DNA of 64,000 nucleotides from Fagopyrum homotropicum (GCA_033239125.1 BSWB01000001.1:61857416-61921415); one strand, 5' to 3'; positions 35,251 to 47,161 are shown, numbered from the stretch's first letter. Numbers and translations are program-made. The notes: generated by a model not told the origin, from the sequence alone.

Positions 35251-37975
35251 GCTGTAGGCCGTCGACCTCGAGCTAGGCCCAGTTGGCCATCTCGGTCGAG
35301 GTGCATTACGTACTTTTCTTTGTATCTTCTCCCGAATCCTTCTTCTATTCTTTTCCTATGGTTTCTGCCTTCCTTGTTGTCCTTCCAAGTGCTCCATAAT
35401 GTAGCTCCATGGCCTCTTTAGACTTCAATGCTCCGTTTTGCTCCAAAATACGCCTTATTCCTACAAATACAATCAAATGTGGTGTAGACCTCGATTCTTG
35501 CAAAGTAGACACATAATGATACAATCGTCAATAATATATATCCATGCATGCATGTTGAATAATGATGAGAAAATGCCAAAACCATATCCGAAATATAGAC
35601 AATAATCCATGCTATCAAAAGGTGATAGTTATACACATCCCTTGCGAGGTCATGAAATTCAAAATATTTGAATTATATCCTTTACTATGACTTGCGTGAT
35701 GATGATGATGGGGGTTGAGTGCTTGATCTTAGAACATTTGAGAAACAAATATTTTTAATCCAATGAGAGATGTTAGAGGATCTTACTTGAGGACAAGTAA
35801 GGTTCAATTACAGGGTATTTCATAACACTCAATTTAGCATCTCTTTCAATCATCATTATATTCCATTCTCTACTACTTCTTTGAGATTAATAATATATCC
35901 TACTGTTCTATTTCCTTTATATTCGTGTTTTGGAGGTCTATCGGTTGGTTTACGTAATTGCAAGCGTTCTAGGCATTTGCGGAACACAAATGGCACATCT
36001 ATAGTTGAATGTCCTGATACACTAAGGGCTTCCCTATGGTCAAAGAAATCAAGGTTAAGAAGAAGATGACTGAAGTCCGAGAGTAAAGTGAGGAACATCG
36101 GGAAAAGTGTTGAAGTGCTCGATCGGGACCCACGTCGGTCAGCAATCCCCATGCACATTTGCACTAGATCCCGAAAATGACTAGTCGTTGTTGCAAGGAA
36201 GACCCTAGACCAATTATGGAAAAATCCCATAAATTGGGCCCAAGAGGTTGGACGACGGCGTGCTCAATCTACGTGCTTTGACGTTTGTTTTGTTGGGCTA
36301 GCCTGCTAGCCTATTTGCTTTGCAAATTTTTTTTTAGTTCGATTTTATTCGATCTTATCTTATTAGAAGATAAGATCATAGGATATTTGGGGTTTGATGG
36401 CTTCTCTTAGACCTTATACTTAAGGATCTTCAGCCATTAGGTTAGTTATCTCCTCTTCCACGATTTTTCATAGTCTTTCATCGTTTTTGTACCTGGAGGT
36501 TGTCCGACCCCCTACATGTCGATTGAGTTGTCCTCTGTTCAAGCATTAAGAAAGTTATTTTTCATTATGAGGTATGTGTGAGTAAACCTTCTTTGTTCCA
36601 GGGTCTGGTAAGACTGACTTGCGTTGATTTATGATATTGGATTTCTTTTATGTATCGATTGTATGTTAGTGAGTTATGGTAGTATTATATGTACTAACTT
36701 TTCTACAAAGGCTGACATGATTTTCGCTGATAGTATAGTCCTCACACCTCCATGCTTCATTTTATATGATGATCCAACAACGTCTTGGGTATGTGACAAT
36801 TGATGGCCACAACATCAAGGTACTGCAAGCGATAGATACTGACCATGTGTAACAATCAACGAACTTGTCTTTTACAACTTTGTAGTTTGTACGAAAGTCC
36901 AAATTGAGTGAGAAGATATCCGACAAGCCGCTTGTTGTTAATCTTATGGGTTTATTCTTGGAGCCTGATTAATTATCCGTCCCTTTCTCCATCATGGCTT
37001 GATGATTTTTTTATTACGAGGTCCGTAGGACGATATTTAACATCCGATCCATCCTCCATGTTGCCCGGATGATTAGGAAAATTAATATTAGGCTTTTATT
37101 TAATTATTTGAGTGTTATTTTATTTCCAAGTTATTTTTTGTTTTAAATTTAGATAAGATTATTTTATTCTTAGTTATTAAGATATTTTAATTAGTTATTT
37201 TATTTCGCATTAGTTTATATCATTTATTTAATTTTCTATTATTTCGTCAATTTTTTTAAGAAATAATCTTATCCTTATCGGAATTCGTTCCTTATTGTTG
37301 CGGCAAGCATATTCACTGATATCACACGTTACTATTGATTTCCGTCAACCACCACCGTCGACAAGCCTCCACTGGTCTTCTCGTCATCCATGTACCGCCG
37401 GAGCAATGTTCTCCAATCTCAAGTGCTCACCATAAACTTTCCCATCGTTCAATATTTGTAACAACCGATAACAATGAAGATAACAACCGCCGCCTCGTCA
37501 TTATCACCTCCATATCAACCATCGTACAAGATTTCTTGCTTATGCCTCGATTTTTTTCTCCACCGAAACCGCCGCCTCTGGAAGAAGAAAATAAAACTCA
37601 TGCCATTTTTCGAGTCCTATAAAAGAGAAAATAACAAAAGAGGTAGCCAATTTTAAATTTACCAAAATAATGTTGAACCCTAAATGGGATATTAGCATAT
37701 ATGATATCAATATTTACTTTGGGAAGACATGGATGGTGCTGCAAAAAAATGCTATTAAAGTCACGTAAGAGATGATTCAAGCTGGACAGTGTCTCTTACG
37801 AGGTGAAGCTTATTCTAATTGTGATCTTATTATTGAAATGATCGGAGATAATGCAATCAAACCAAAAGAGACGATTTTGTTGTTGATTGACGAAGTAATT
37901 TTTGATTCTGATGATGAGGGTCTTGTGCTTATGGGCAATACTAAGGATTTTCTTTATCTTAAATGTGCTCATATG
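35251..37975. other. mixed noncoding debris; unknown small ORF at 37772
   Basis: At 35785-35830, TACTTGAGGACAAGTAAG followed by TATTTCATAACACTC resembles the end of a Tat interior and the start of its LTR. 36300-37290 is very AT-rich with no features seen. An ORF at 37772-37975 (MIQAGQCLLRGEAYSNCDLI onward, acidic) has coding-like composition. It continues in frame upstream to about 37700 apart from one stop, and is cut by element A's LTR. I do not recognise it. ORFs on both strands at 35856-36230 have no recognisable domain. Confidence 0.3.
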
Positions 37976-38865
37976 TGTAACACCCGGATTTTTTATTCCG
38001 GATCAGTAGGTGGTTTAGCGGTCTTTCCGCAAGCACAATTATCCGAGTAAGCAAGAAATCCGTCACCTTCCGACCCTTTGTTGGTGTGGTTGACCCTTCG
38101 TTTTGGGGAGACCGACCACTCGTTGCCCTCTCTTTGCTTAACCCTCAATTGTGTTCTCTCTCTATCCTCCCCTTTCATTTCACGTGTTTCTTTTGCTTCT
38201 CTTCTCCTTCTCTCTCTCTTTTTCTTGGAAGCTCTTCCATGGGGATCCTTCTTCCTCTCACTCTTGTGTAGCTGTCCAGCAAGGGAGTGCTCTGCAGATC
38301 CGGATTTGTAAGGGTATGTTTTTCTCTCCTTCTCTCATTCATCTTCTTCTTCCTTGAGCATCAATGGTTGAAGCCATGGATCCTTTGTTCTTCCCTCTTT
38401 TTAGCTTGCATGTGAGTGGATCGTGATTAGGATGTTGTGTGTGTGGATCGAAGTGGGGGACGTTTTAGAGCCAAGTAAGTAGGCTAGGAGGGTTCTGCAC
38501 ATCAAAGAACCATCGAAGAACCCGTTCGAGATCGCCCTCTGGAGCTCGACCGCAACTGCGGCTGGACAACGCCGCAGGGGCGGCCACTACACTGAGCCGC
38601 GATGGCGGCCAACCAGTGCCGCAGAAGCGGCCCACTTGGCTGCACGGGCGTCTGCCTAGTACCGTAGGGGCGGCCACTGACTCAGCCAGTTAGCCGGTGT
38701 GGCCTTCTTGTCCTCTTTTTCGCGGTTGTGTTTCCTTCTTCCACACCCGTGTCCTTGCCCCGGTGAGTACCTTCCTTGTGCATCTGTTCATAACTGATCC
38801 TAGAGAGTATTTATGATAGTATCATGCTAGGTTGGATCTAGTTAGAGAGTATTTATGATAGTATC
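37976..38865 (+). mobile_element. element A 5' LTR (family II), first part
   Basis: It starts TGTAACACCC and then CCGGA-TTTTTTA-TTCCGG, an inverted repeat at the LTR start. It shares phrases with the solo LTR at 5903 (for example CGACCCTTTG and GGTTGACCCTT) and a GC-rich patch at 38550-38700. Element B interrupts it at 38865/43711. A 42-bp partial tandem duplication (38803-38865, GAGAGTATTTATGATAGTAT) lies just before the break. The outer flank is ATATG (37971-37975). The partner duplication is not found because the element's far end is lost. Confidence 0.85.
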
Positions 38866-39290
38866 ATAGCCTTGTGAACTTACAGCTTTGCTTACGAAGT
38901 TTGTATTTTATTCATTCCTATTCAATCAAAGAAAGAGCCTTGATAGAATCGTTGTGAAGTTCTTGCTAGATTGTGCTTGTGTGTGTTAATCTTGTTGAAG
39001 GTTGGTGCTCCTGGTCAATCCTAGTGCCTCCTTGTGCCTGTCTTAATTAGAAAACTTGTGTAAGGTTAAAGAAGTACGGGTTAAGGTAATCTCTTCGTTA
39101 AGCGGTTTTGACACATCATTGGTCAAGGTTCTTTGCGGAAATATCTTGGTTCAATATCTTCCTATATCTATCATTTACCATTCCATATTCATCTTCTTAT
39201 CTTTCCATATCATCCATAATTTCGCATTCTATTGTCGATTTGAGGATTTCAATCTAGATCGGGAAACCGCGGCTTTCACCCCCATCAAAG

Positions 39291-39302
39291 TGGTATCAGA
39301 GC
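39291..39302 (+). other. element B primer binding site
   Basis: TGGTATCAGAGC matches the tRNA-iMet primer type. It lies three bases after the left LTR's terminal CATCA. Confidence 0.85.
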
Positions 39303-40317
39303 TAATCGATTGAAGGCCGAACGCTCATCAAAAGGTTTGATTTTTTTAGTTTTCTTTGAGTCTCTAAAAGTTTAGTCTTTTCTTGTTCGCCATATTTGCA
39401 AGATTATTTGAGTTTAACGTGCGTTGATTTGTGTAAGTTCGGGAACAGAGAAACGCCATCAACCAAACACAAGCCAACCGTTGACCTTTGAAACCTTACC
39501 AATACCAAAAAAAAAAGAAAAGAAAGAAAGTTCTTGAACGTCGCAACCAAGAGTCTATTTTTCAAAGAAAAATCGACATGTTCTTTAGAAAAATCGACCG
39601 ATTTTTCACCCGATTTTTGCTGCTGTTGCCAAAATTCGAAGAAACATCTGAGGCATACTATGAAGTATTAAAGTGCACCCTGTGCAAGAGTATTACAACA
39701 GAAGAGTTCCATATATACCTTGAAGCAATCAAAGAGATCTAACCATACCTAAACCCAAATCCAGCTATCTCTCTTTCCTAAACTTCACAACTCAAGATGC
39801 GTTCTTCTCTCTTCTTAATCTCTTATGTGCTTTTCCTTACCCTCTTTTCTATTCTAAATACCGAGTCTTTCTTTGAGTGTGTTAGTTAGTACCTATACTT
39901 CTTAACATACTAGTTGTCTATCCGCAATCTTTCTTTCTACCTAGTCATGTGCGGAGTAAACTTCTTACAGGGATTTCTTAACCATCACACCCCACAAGAA
40001 CCTTTATCCAAACCACGTTAACTACTTGATTCTACCAAGGAGTTCTAGGGAACCAAGACGCTGATTTGTAAAGAAGCATTAATCCATACAAGTCAATTCC
40101 GTCAACCAGCTTGCGGCAACACAACAAGAGCGTGAGTGCGAGAGAAAATAAGAAAGGTCTTTTCGATTTCTCTAACTTTACGAGTTTGTTGTTACTTTAT
40201 GTGATTGTGCAGGATGCATTATCCGGACTATCATTCCAAAGGAGAATCTCGACCCCTAGAGCAATATCTCGTCCGAGATTTTGGCCGAGATTTGCCGTAG
40301 TCAAGGTTTAATCAATA

Positions 40318-40580
40318 CGTTCCTTAACGGAGATCGATGAATGAGGATGATGGACACTCATGTGTTCCGTATAGAACTCCAGCACCGGAACCACATCCAA
40401 AAAAACATTATGAGCAAGGTATGAGGTATTCAAATAAATATTATGATATGCTTAACGCTCCAAGACGTCCTTCGGTTATCGTAGGAATTCGCGGATGAGA
40501 GGGATTATCGTAGGAAACGCTATTACCCAAGGGCGAAACCACCTAGACGTCCTTCGGTTATGGTTGATGAAACTATAAAG
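40318..40580 (+). pseudogene. element B ORF, part upstream of the CACTA insertion
   Basis: An open but broken reading stretch here contains PKGAKPPRRPSV-like basic sequence and ends VMVDETIK at the CACTA target site. The frame resumes at 42062 as ELRSDLEEVHILL. I do not recognise the family. A gag-like role is conceivable from position only. Confidence 0.35.
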
Positions 40581-42064
40581 CACTACTACATCAACGCGCA
40601 AATGAAACGGTTCATTGCTACGGTTTTCACTAATGAAGCGGTTTAAAGAAACGGTTGGGCTAAAGAAGCGGTTTACCTTAATGGTTTTGTCTATTGCAAC
40701 TGTTTTTGAAACGGTTAATCGATGTGTGATATTTTAATAGGCCGAAAATCTAGTGAAGCGGTTACAAGGGGCCTATTGTAACGGTTTTTAATGTTTAATG
40801 TTTAATAGGCCGAAAATCTAGTGGAGCGGGTCATGAGCGCCCTATTTTTCGTTGAATTCTAGTAAAACTTTGCGGGGAAATGAAAATAGACTCGTTCATC
40901 AAATAAAGAAAACACGCTTCAACTTCTCTCTCTATTGTCGATCTTCCCAAATTCCAACCTAGCACTATCGACCTCCGATTCGCCATCGACCTCCGATTTT
41001 CCGTCGACCTCCGGTTCGTTTTGCCTCCTTCACCGTGCTCACCGTTTTCATTAACACCTCGCGCAGGGTTTAGCATCGACGACCTCCAAATCGTTATACC
41101 ATGAATCTATTGGGTTCACCATTGGAGCCTTAACGATTCTACAAGATTAGCACATCCTTTTACCCTTCAATTTCTATGTTCTACATTCTATTGAAATCTT
41201 TGGTTTGTAATGTACAAGACTGTTGCACACTGTTAAGGAAGGGATTTTCGGTTGAATGAGATGATTAGGGCATAAACATCGATTAGCTGTATAATCCAGG
41301 GATTATGGGTATTGTTTCTTTCCCAAATCTTTGCTGTAGAAGTGTGAATAAAGAATTCAAATCTTTAAGCTGTCAATCCAATAAAACACAATTACATTTA
41401 CACTTGGGTTGTATTAGGACAATGCCATCATTTTAAGGTGTTCCTATTTGTTGTTCTTTATCCACTATTTTCCTCCCTCTCCCTACCAAAGTCCACCTAA
41501 CAGCTGATATTTTAATGTATATTTTAGAATCTGAAATTATGACTTATGTGTTCAAATTTGTGGCTTAGGTTGAAGGTTGAATGTAGATTCGTATTGCCAT
41601 GAAGTAGTTAATAACTCATGTTCCTTGACTTATCTATGCTTGGGTTTTGAAATTTGGGTATTGTGATATGTGCTGGCGTTCACTCATTGATTGCACACCA
41701 TTTGTTGCTAGTTCATGCTGGCTTATCTTACCTTTATAAGAATTAGAAAGCGAAGTGTTATCATATGTGCTATAGAATGATCTTTGGAATTTGTTTTGAA
41801 TAACTCCTTTCAGTATTAATCTTCCTCGCTTTTATTTTTTCATGTGTGTTGTAGAATGATTTTTAAAATTTGTTAAAATTACGTTTTCACATAATTGTAT
41901 TAAACAGTTGCAATAGCTATTAGGAACTGCTTCATAAAGCCTAATGCAACGCGAGCAAATGAAGCGGTCAAAAACCGCTTCATTAGATCTTTTGCGACGG
42001 TATTTTTTTTTCCTTTTGAAGCGGTAATCGACCGCTTCATTAGCCCTGTGATGTAGTAGTGAAG
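40578..42064. mobile_element. non-autonomous CACTA (EnSpm) element, TSD AAG
   Basis: The element spans 40581-42061 (1481 bp). The left end is CACTACTACATCA and the right end TGATGTAGTAGTG, a perfect 13-bp terminal inverted repeat. It extends imperfectly (AATGAAACGG left, AATGAAGCGG right in inverted sense). The 3-bp target duplication AAG lies at 40578-40580 and 42062-42064. Subterminal repeats of AACGGTT and GAAGCGGT occur at both ends in opposite orientation, about eight on the left within 250 bp and six on the right, as expected for transposase-binding arrays. No transposase is encoded. The small minus ORF at 40831-41076 is not recognisable. Confidence 0.93.
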
Positions 42065-42791
42065 GAACTCAGAAGTGACTTGGAAGAAGTGCATATCCTA
42101 TTGATCGCTTTCAGGGAGGCTGTCCAAGCTAACGAGGCTAGTGATTCTAAACTTTCTGTTCCTATTAATGATCATGTGGGATTAACGACATCTGATCAGA
42201 TTGTTTATGATGAGCATGATATAGATACAAGCATGAATGAGCATTCTCTTGTTAACAATGTACATGAGCCTAAGTTGTTGCATTCCTCTTTGAGTAGTGA
42301 TCTATCTTCTATTTTGCCTTCAAGTCCATACATAAAGCCTTCTGAAAACCTTATGGAAGAACATAAAGAGTTTTATGTAGTGCATCCCTAAGTTGTGGCA
42401 TTGTTAGATACATAAGAAGTATGTTATGCATGAGATTGCTAATGAAACTTTAAGATATCATAGAGTGTTATACGCTTTGCATTGCCATGATTTTTTTAGT
42501 ACATTACTTCTTTCAAACCTTAATCTTGCACCGTTACCCAAGAGGAAGCGAGCGAGCTCTATTGTAGGATTGCAAGATGAGATGGTCAAGAAGGAGGGTA
42601 TACAAGAGTTGATGATTTCATCCTATGAAGTTAATCCAGTTCAGAAGCTGCCATACTTGAGTCATCGTGTGATTATTGATAAGCAAGACTATGATTCGAG
42701 GTCGAATCATTTCCAAGAAGGGGAGTATGATGCGGTACCATCCTTGACATCTATGACTATGCCAAATAGATCATTCACCAATCTATAAGTA
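42062..42791 (+). pseudogene. element B ORFs downstream of the CACTA insertion
   Basis: Two ORFs (to 42391, and 42426-42788) sit in succession separated by stops. The first is acidic and starts ELRSDLEEVHILLIAFREAV, continuous with the frame before the CACTA element. The second begins with a basic KRKRAS segment. No domain is recognised. They may be remnants of a gag-like or captured protein. Confidence 0.35.
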
Positions 42792-42979
42792 AGAGAAACT
42801 CGAGAAAGGAGCGCTTACAAGTTGCAAACATGAGGTGAATCGATGTAATGGAAGATTGCATGGCATATGAAGAAATCAACCAATGCTCAGAAAAATCGAC
42901 CTAATATATCGACCGATTTTTCTGTAGGAAAACTCGATCGATTTTCGTAGCCGATTTCCTTCACTGGAACGAGTTGCAA

Positions 42980-43710
42980 AAGATCCGGCCATGATCTTCT
43001 ATCTTTTGGCAACTATATCTTGTTATAATTCCTTAAATCTCTCAGACTATCTTAAGGAATTATTTAGATTCTATCTTTTTAAATTTTATATTTTTATATC
43101 TTTTAAAAAGATATCTTTTCTAAATTATCTTTTAAAGGATATATTTTATAGATCATATCTTTTATATATTTTTCCTAGTTTTAGTAGGATTAGTCTCCCT
43201 TATAAATAGCCTTAGTGGGGAAGATTGTTTAGTAGATTAGATTTGATTTATTTTCCACATACATATTGTGTGAACTTACAGCTTTGCTTACAAAGTTTGT
43301 ATTTTATTCATTCCTATTCAATCAAAGAGAGAGCCTTCATTGAATCGTTGTGAAGTTCTTGCTAGATTGTGCTTGTGTGTGTTAATCTTGATGAAGGTTG
43401 GTGCTCCTGGTCAATCCTAGTCCCTCTTAATGAGAAGACTTGTGTAAGGTTAAAGAAGTACGGGAAAATGCGGCCTTCACCCCGCATTTTCCCGTACTTC
43501 TTTAACGTTGGGACGAGGTAATATCTTGGTTGTGAAGGTTAGTGCTCCCGTTCTTTGCGGGAATATCTTGGTTCAATATCTTCCTATATCTATCATTTAT
43601 CATTCCATATTCATTTTCTTATCTTTCCATATCATCCATAATTCCTCATTCTATTGTTGATTCGAGGATTTCAATCTAGATCGGGAAAATGCGGTCTTCA
43701 CCCCGCATCA
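42980..43710 (+). mobile_element. element B right LTR
   Basis: The right border CCCCGCATCA (43710) is firm. The left border is uncertain, with TG candidates near 42990 and 43020. It includes a TATAAATA box (43201) and a perfect hairpin absent from the left LTR (43449-43506). The segment homologous to the left LTR starts at TGTGAACTTAC (43269). Confidence 0.65.
43449..43506. repeat. perfect 25-bp inverted repeat with 8-bp loop
   Basis: Arms 43449-43473 and 43482-43506 are exact reverse complements (GTTAAAGAAGTACGGGAAAA... outward). The loop is CCTTCACC. The left LTR of the same element has only the outer arm start (TTAAAGAAGTACGGG at about 39065) and continues into unrelated bases, so the palindrome arose in this copy. 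Confidence 0.95.
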
Positions 43711-44555
43711 GTATCATCCTACGGGAAGCGAGAGCAGTATTGGTCGGTTTAGCGTTGGGATGAGGTAAGTTTCTGGACTTACTTAGCAAGCTTCTTTGTA
43801 TTAGCATCGATGTGTGATTGGTTGTGAGTGTGTTTATTTATGTTTTATAATAACGAAACCGGAACTAGGACGACCTTGATTATTGATATTGTGCCCAAGT
43901 GTATGGTAATCGGGGGTGACCGCTTGTCCAGTCCAAAATGAGATGACTGGGAGGTGCCTTGCGACCAGTCCACCAGGTGATGCTAATTCTCATCTAGTAA
44001 AAACTTGTTTGGTGAAAGGGGACAAGGGCGAGATCATTATGATTCTCGTGTCACACCATAATTGGAGTTTGTAATGGAATGACGTAAATAGAAAGATAAT
44101 ACACCGGCTTGTGTGTTGAAGCATGATGTGTTTTTACGTTAAGTTATGTGTGGATGTGCCATTACCATGATTCTAATGCCTTGAATGTTAGCTAACAGTT
44201 TTATACCGATGTTGTATTTGCCTGCAGGTTAGGGACGCGGCCGAGAGATCCAGAAGAATGGGCAGCCGGGGTTCCGTACATTGTAGGATGAGTTTGGAGT
44301 GGAGTCTTGTATATATATATATATTGTATACTGTTATGTATTTGACGTTTGAGTTTTTGGAGTTGAAAACTCGGCTAGAGTTTGTCGTTTGTGTGTTTCC
44401 GGGGATCATATCATTGCATTAAAATAGATTTCGGTTTTGCCTTTATTTGTGTCTTGCTGTAAGATCCGGTGAAATTATTGTCAGGCTTTGGGTCGGGACC
44501 CATTGTGAGGTCTCCACCCATACCTTCCCGAGTCTCGCGGATTCAGGGTGTTACA
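43711..44555 (+). mobile_element. element A 5' LTR, second part
   Basis: This continues the LTR after element B and ends TTCAGGGTGTTACA. It includes the donor hairpin GTAAGT-TTCTGG-ACTTAC (43765-43782), a candidate acceptor CCTGCAG (AG 44226-44227), the conserved hairpin 43928-43950 and GGGTCGGGACCC at about 44490. A TA microsatellite lies at 44311-44324. With 37976-38865 the reconstructed length is about 1735 bp. Confidence 0.85.
43765..44227 (+). promoter_or_regulatory. candidate leader intron in element A LTR
   Basis: The donor GT at 43765 sits in a six-pair inverted repeat. The acceptor CTGCAG lies 463 nt downstream, just before GTTAGGGACGCGGCCGAGAG, a segment conserved in all these LTRs. 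Confidence 0.45.
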
Positions 44556-44953
44556 ATATGGTATCAGAGCCCTAGGTTGACAATAATGGAACTCACATTC
44601 TTCTAAAGGCCGAATAGAAGTAAAAGGAACCCTCAAGGGTTCCGAGTTTTAGAAATGAATTTTGTTCTCAAAATCATGAGCATAGTCAGTCTGGGATAGA
44701 ATGTACGGACCACCACTCCTTCCGCGGATCTCGGCAGCCTAGTTGGATTATAGTTATCTTTGTGGATTGTAGTTATGCATGATGGACTTGTTATGTATAG
44801 TAGTAGCATGGCCTTTATTTTGACATACGCTTATACATGCGGTATGATAGGATCATATTAGTATTTGGATCTTGTATTGTTGTAGTGGATTTCCTGGATT
44901 TGGTATGTTGGTAGTGATGTGGACATAAGACTTATATAGTCATATATACGTAT
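44556..44953 (+). mobile_element. element A interior, first segment, with primer site
   Basis: TGGTATCAGAGCCCTAGGTT (from 44559) is a canonical tRNA-iMet primer site. The following leader is closely related to 2822-3250 of the family I element. There is no ORF. A minus-strand solo LTR interrupts it. Confidence 0.8.
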
Positions 44954-47073
44954 TGTAACACCCCGAATCTGCGGGACTCGGGAATGCTACGGGCGAGACC
45001 TCACAATGGGTCCCGGCCCTTAACTTGACAACAATTTCACCGGACCTTTCCAACAAGGCACAAATAAAGGCAAAATTCAAAAACATTTGTAATGTATGCG
45101 AGAGACTGAAATGTAAAGGTACAACTTGGAAACTCAGCTGAGCCCTCAAAACGACACAATTCCAAAAAGATAGTAATAATCCCAAACGTACAACATAACC
45201 CACAAACCAATAATACAGAGATACACCCCATTTTGGGCCGGACAAGCGATCACCGCCCGTTGTCATACACTTGGTCCAAACAAACAATAATTAAGTCCAC
45301 ATCCTAATCCGGTTAATAGTAACATTTTGATAGCCAAAGCAAACACACACACCACCCGCACGTCACAACTCATATACGAAAAACTAGCTAAGTAAGTCCG
45401 TTGACTTACCTCACTCAGGGTACACGAATAAATCCTCTAGGCTTCTTGTAGGAAACACTCAATGCCTGATCACAACGAGGCATACTATCATCAACTAACC
45501 GACAAGATAACAACTCTCGTACTTCTATATTCTCATACTCGTAAGGTCACAACTTAGCACGCTAGATCCTAGATCCTTGATCATCTAAGAAAACTTGCCA
45601 ATGCACACAACAATTCATAACTATACTTAACATCTAAAGTCAAGGCCACTACATGACATTTGCTCTACATTATGCTAGATTCACCAAGCATGGTATACTA
45701 CTACTATCATAACCAAATACGGGAGAAGGTACTCACACACGATCCAAGGTGGAAGATGATCTACGGATGTCGAGTACGGGTTCGTTGGTCTTTATCGGGC
45801 GCTTCCGGACCTAAGCCCAAAGCTAAACAAATTTAGCTCAAGCGCTAAATTTGAACGGAAAGCTTAACAAAAAAAACTCCAAGGAGAATCCGTTTTCAAA
45901 ACAAGTTAAAAACTCGCAAAGAATTTTCCCCGAGCGATTACACAATTTATAAACACGGTTCAAAACCAAAACCAACTTTCCGGGCAATTGAGAATTCTCG
46001 AAACCCGGCAATTTCCCGAAATAACTTTGGGGTCAAAACTATAATTTATACTCAAGGGAAAAACTGCACATTTCTAGAAAAAATGTGGTCAAAACTATAA
46101 TAATAACATTCCGCAGGGGCAGTCGCAACAGAATCCAAAAGAGGGGGTGTCAAACTGAAATAATTAAGGAAAAGGGGCACATATGCAATATACACAATTT
46201 TTAGGGTCAAAATTACGATAACACAAACCCTTCTCCTCCTACCTTGGACTCACGTAGCAGGGAAAAGAAGGTGGCGACTGCTGGCGTCTCTCGACGGGCT
46301 TCAGCGGCGACAGCGGCGGCGAATCTATGGCAGCCAGACAGTCCAATCTCCGGCAAGAGGCAGCCCACTCCGGCGGTAGTGGATTCCCTCCTCGCGACAG
46401 GGTAGATCAGAGAGCAGGGGAGAAATTAAGGGTAGCGGTTGTAGGGGCTGCACTTGTTGGTGGCTCCGGTTTATCGAGGCGGCAACTTTGGCGGTTCTCC
46501 CTTCGATCCAGTAGGTTCCTGATGATGCATCACTCAACTCCAGCGGGTCTGAAGATGCTGCAGCTCTCCTGAACTAGCTGGTCCTCAACAGAAGCAAGAG
46601 AAGGGGAAAGAGGAGGAGGGTTGGCGAGAAGAAAAGAGTGAGGTTGTGCTGGCGTGAGGAAGAGAGTGAGGGCTAGGGAGACAGGTTACGGAGTAGGGCA
46701 CAGGGGGTTCCAACGAGGGGTCACTGCAACTGCTGGCAGCGAGGAGTCGGGAGGCCCAAGGTTCGGTCGCTAGGCCGCACATCCGCAAGAGAAGAGAGAA
46801 GAAAGGGAAGAAAGAAGAAAAAAAGAAAAATAAATAGATGAAGAAGTAATTAAAAATAAGGGATAAACTCGTAGTCAAAATTCGGAACGGGATTTTCGAG
46901 TCGGAAAGATTTTCCGTACCTTCTCGAAAATAAACCAAAATATAAACACACTCGGGAATTTTATTTTTACGTCATAAAAACACTTTTAAAAATATAAAAA
47001 GGAATTTACTAAAAAGAAAATATCGATAGAAGTACGCAAGGACGACCATATCGAAACCGGACGTTACACATAT
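44949..47073 (-). mobile_element. solo LTR (family IV), TSD CGTAT/CATAT
   Basis: The LTR spans 44954-47068 (2115 bp). On the plus strand it runs TGTAACACCCCG...GGACGTTACA, so in its own orientation it starts TGTAACGTCC. It is flanked by CGTAT (44949-44953) and CATAT (47069-47073), a duplication with one change fitting CpG decay. The target is element A's leader, aligned to the uninterrupted homologue at 3240-3270. It contains a donor hairpin (45392-45409) and the CCCA-TGGG hairpin near 45225-45235. ORFs at 46325-46938 lie in its GC-rich part and look spurious. Confidence 0.88.
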
Positions 47074-47161
47074 ACCTATGATATGTAGTAGCATATAGAT
47101 ATATGAGACCTTATAGTTATTTCAATAGTATGATATCATCGCCCGTGGACGACGTTGTTGG
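47069..47161 (+). mobile_element. element A interior, second segment
   Basis: This short block is homologous to about 3268-3340 of the family I interior (GAGACCTTATAGT, then a GATATCATCGC phrase). It ends at GTTGG, the target site of element D. Confidence 0.75.

Larger units (their letters stand above)
38861..43715 (+). mobile_element. element B: LTR retroelement without visible pol, TSD GTATC
   Basis: The element occupies 38866-43710 between GTATC repeats (38861-38865, 43711-43715), inside element A's LTR. Related LTRs share TGTGAACTTACAGC through CATCA: left 38866-39287, right ending at 43710. A primer site TGGTATCAGAGC follows the left LTR at 39291. The left LTR has lost most of its 5' part. 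The right LTR has a longer AT-rich start with a TATAAATA box (43201-43208). The interior has small ORFs but no RT, RNase H or integrase, so it must have been mobilised by another element. A CACTA element is nested in it. Confidence 0.8.

Noticed and set aside
35856..36230. 124-residue minus ORF
   Set aside because: There is no recognisable motif, the ORF overlaps an opposite-strand ORF, and the context is transposon debris.
39291..39302. tRNA-like TGGTATCAGAGC sequences as tRNA genes
   Set aside because: They are 12-20-nt primer sites next to LTR ends, without a cloverleaf or A/B boxes.
46585..46938. 117-residue minus ORF rich in Phe and Ser
   Set aside because: It sits in the family IV solo LTR over a purine-rich tract, with low complexity and no domain.
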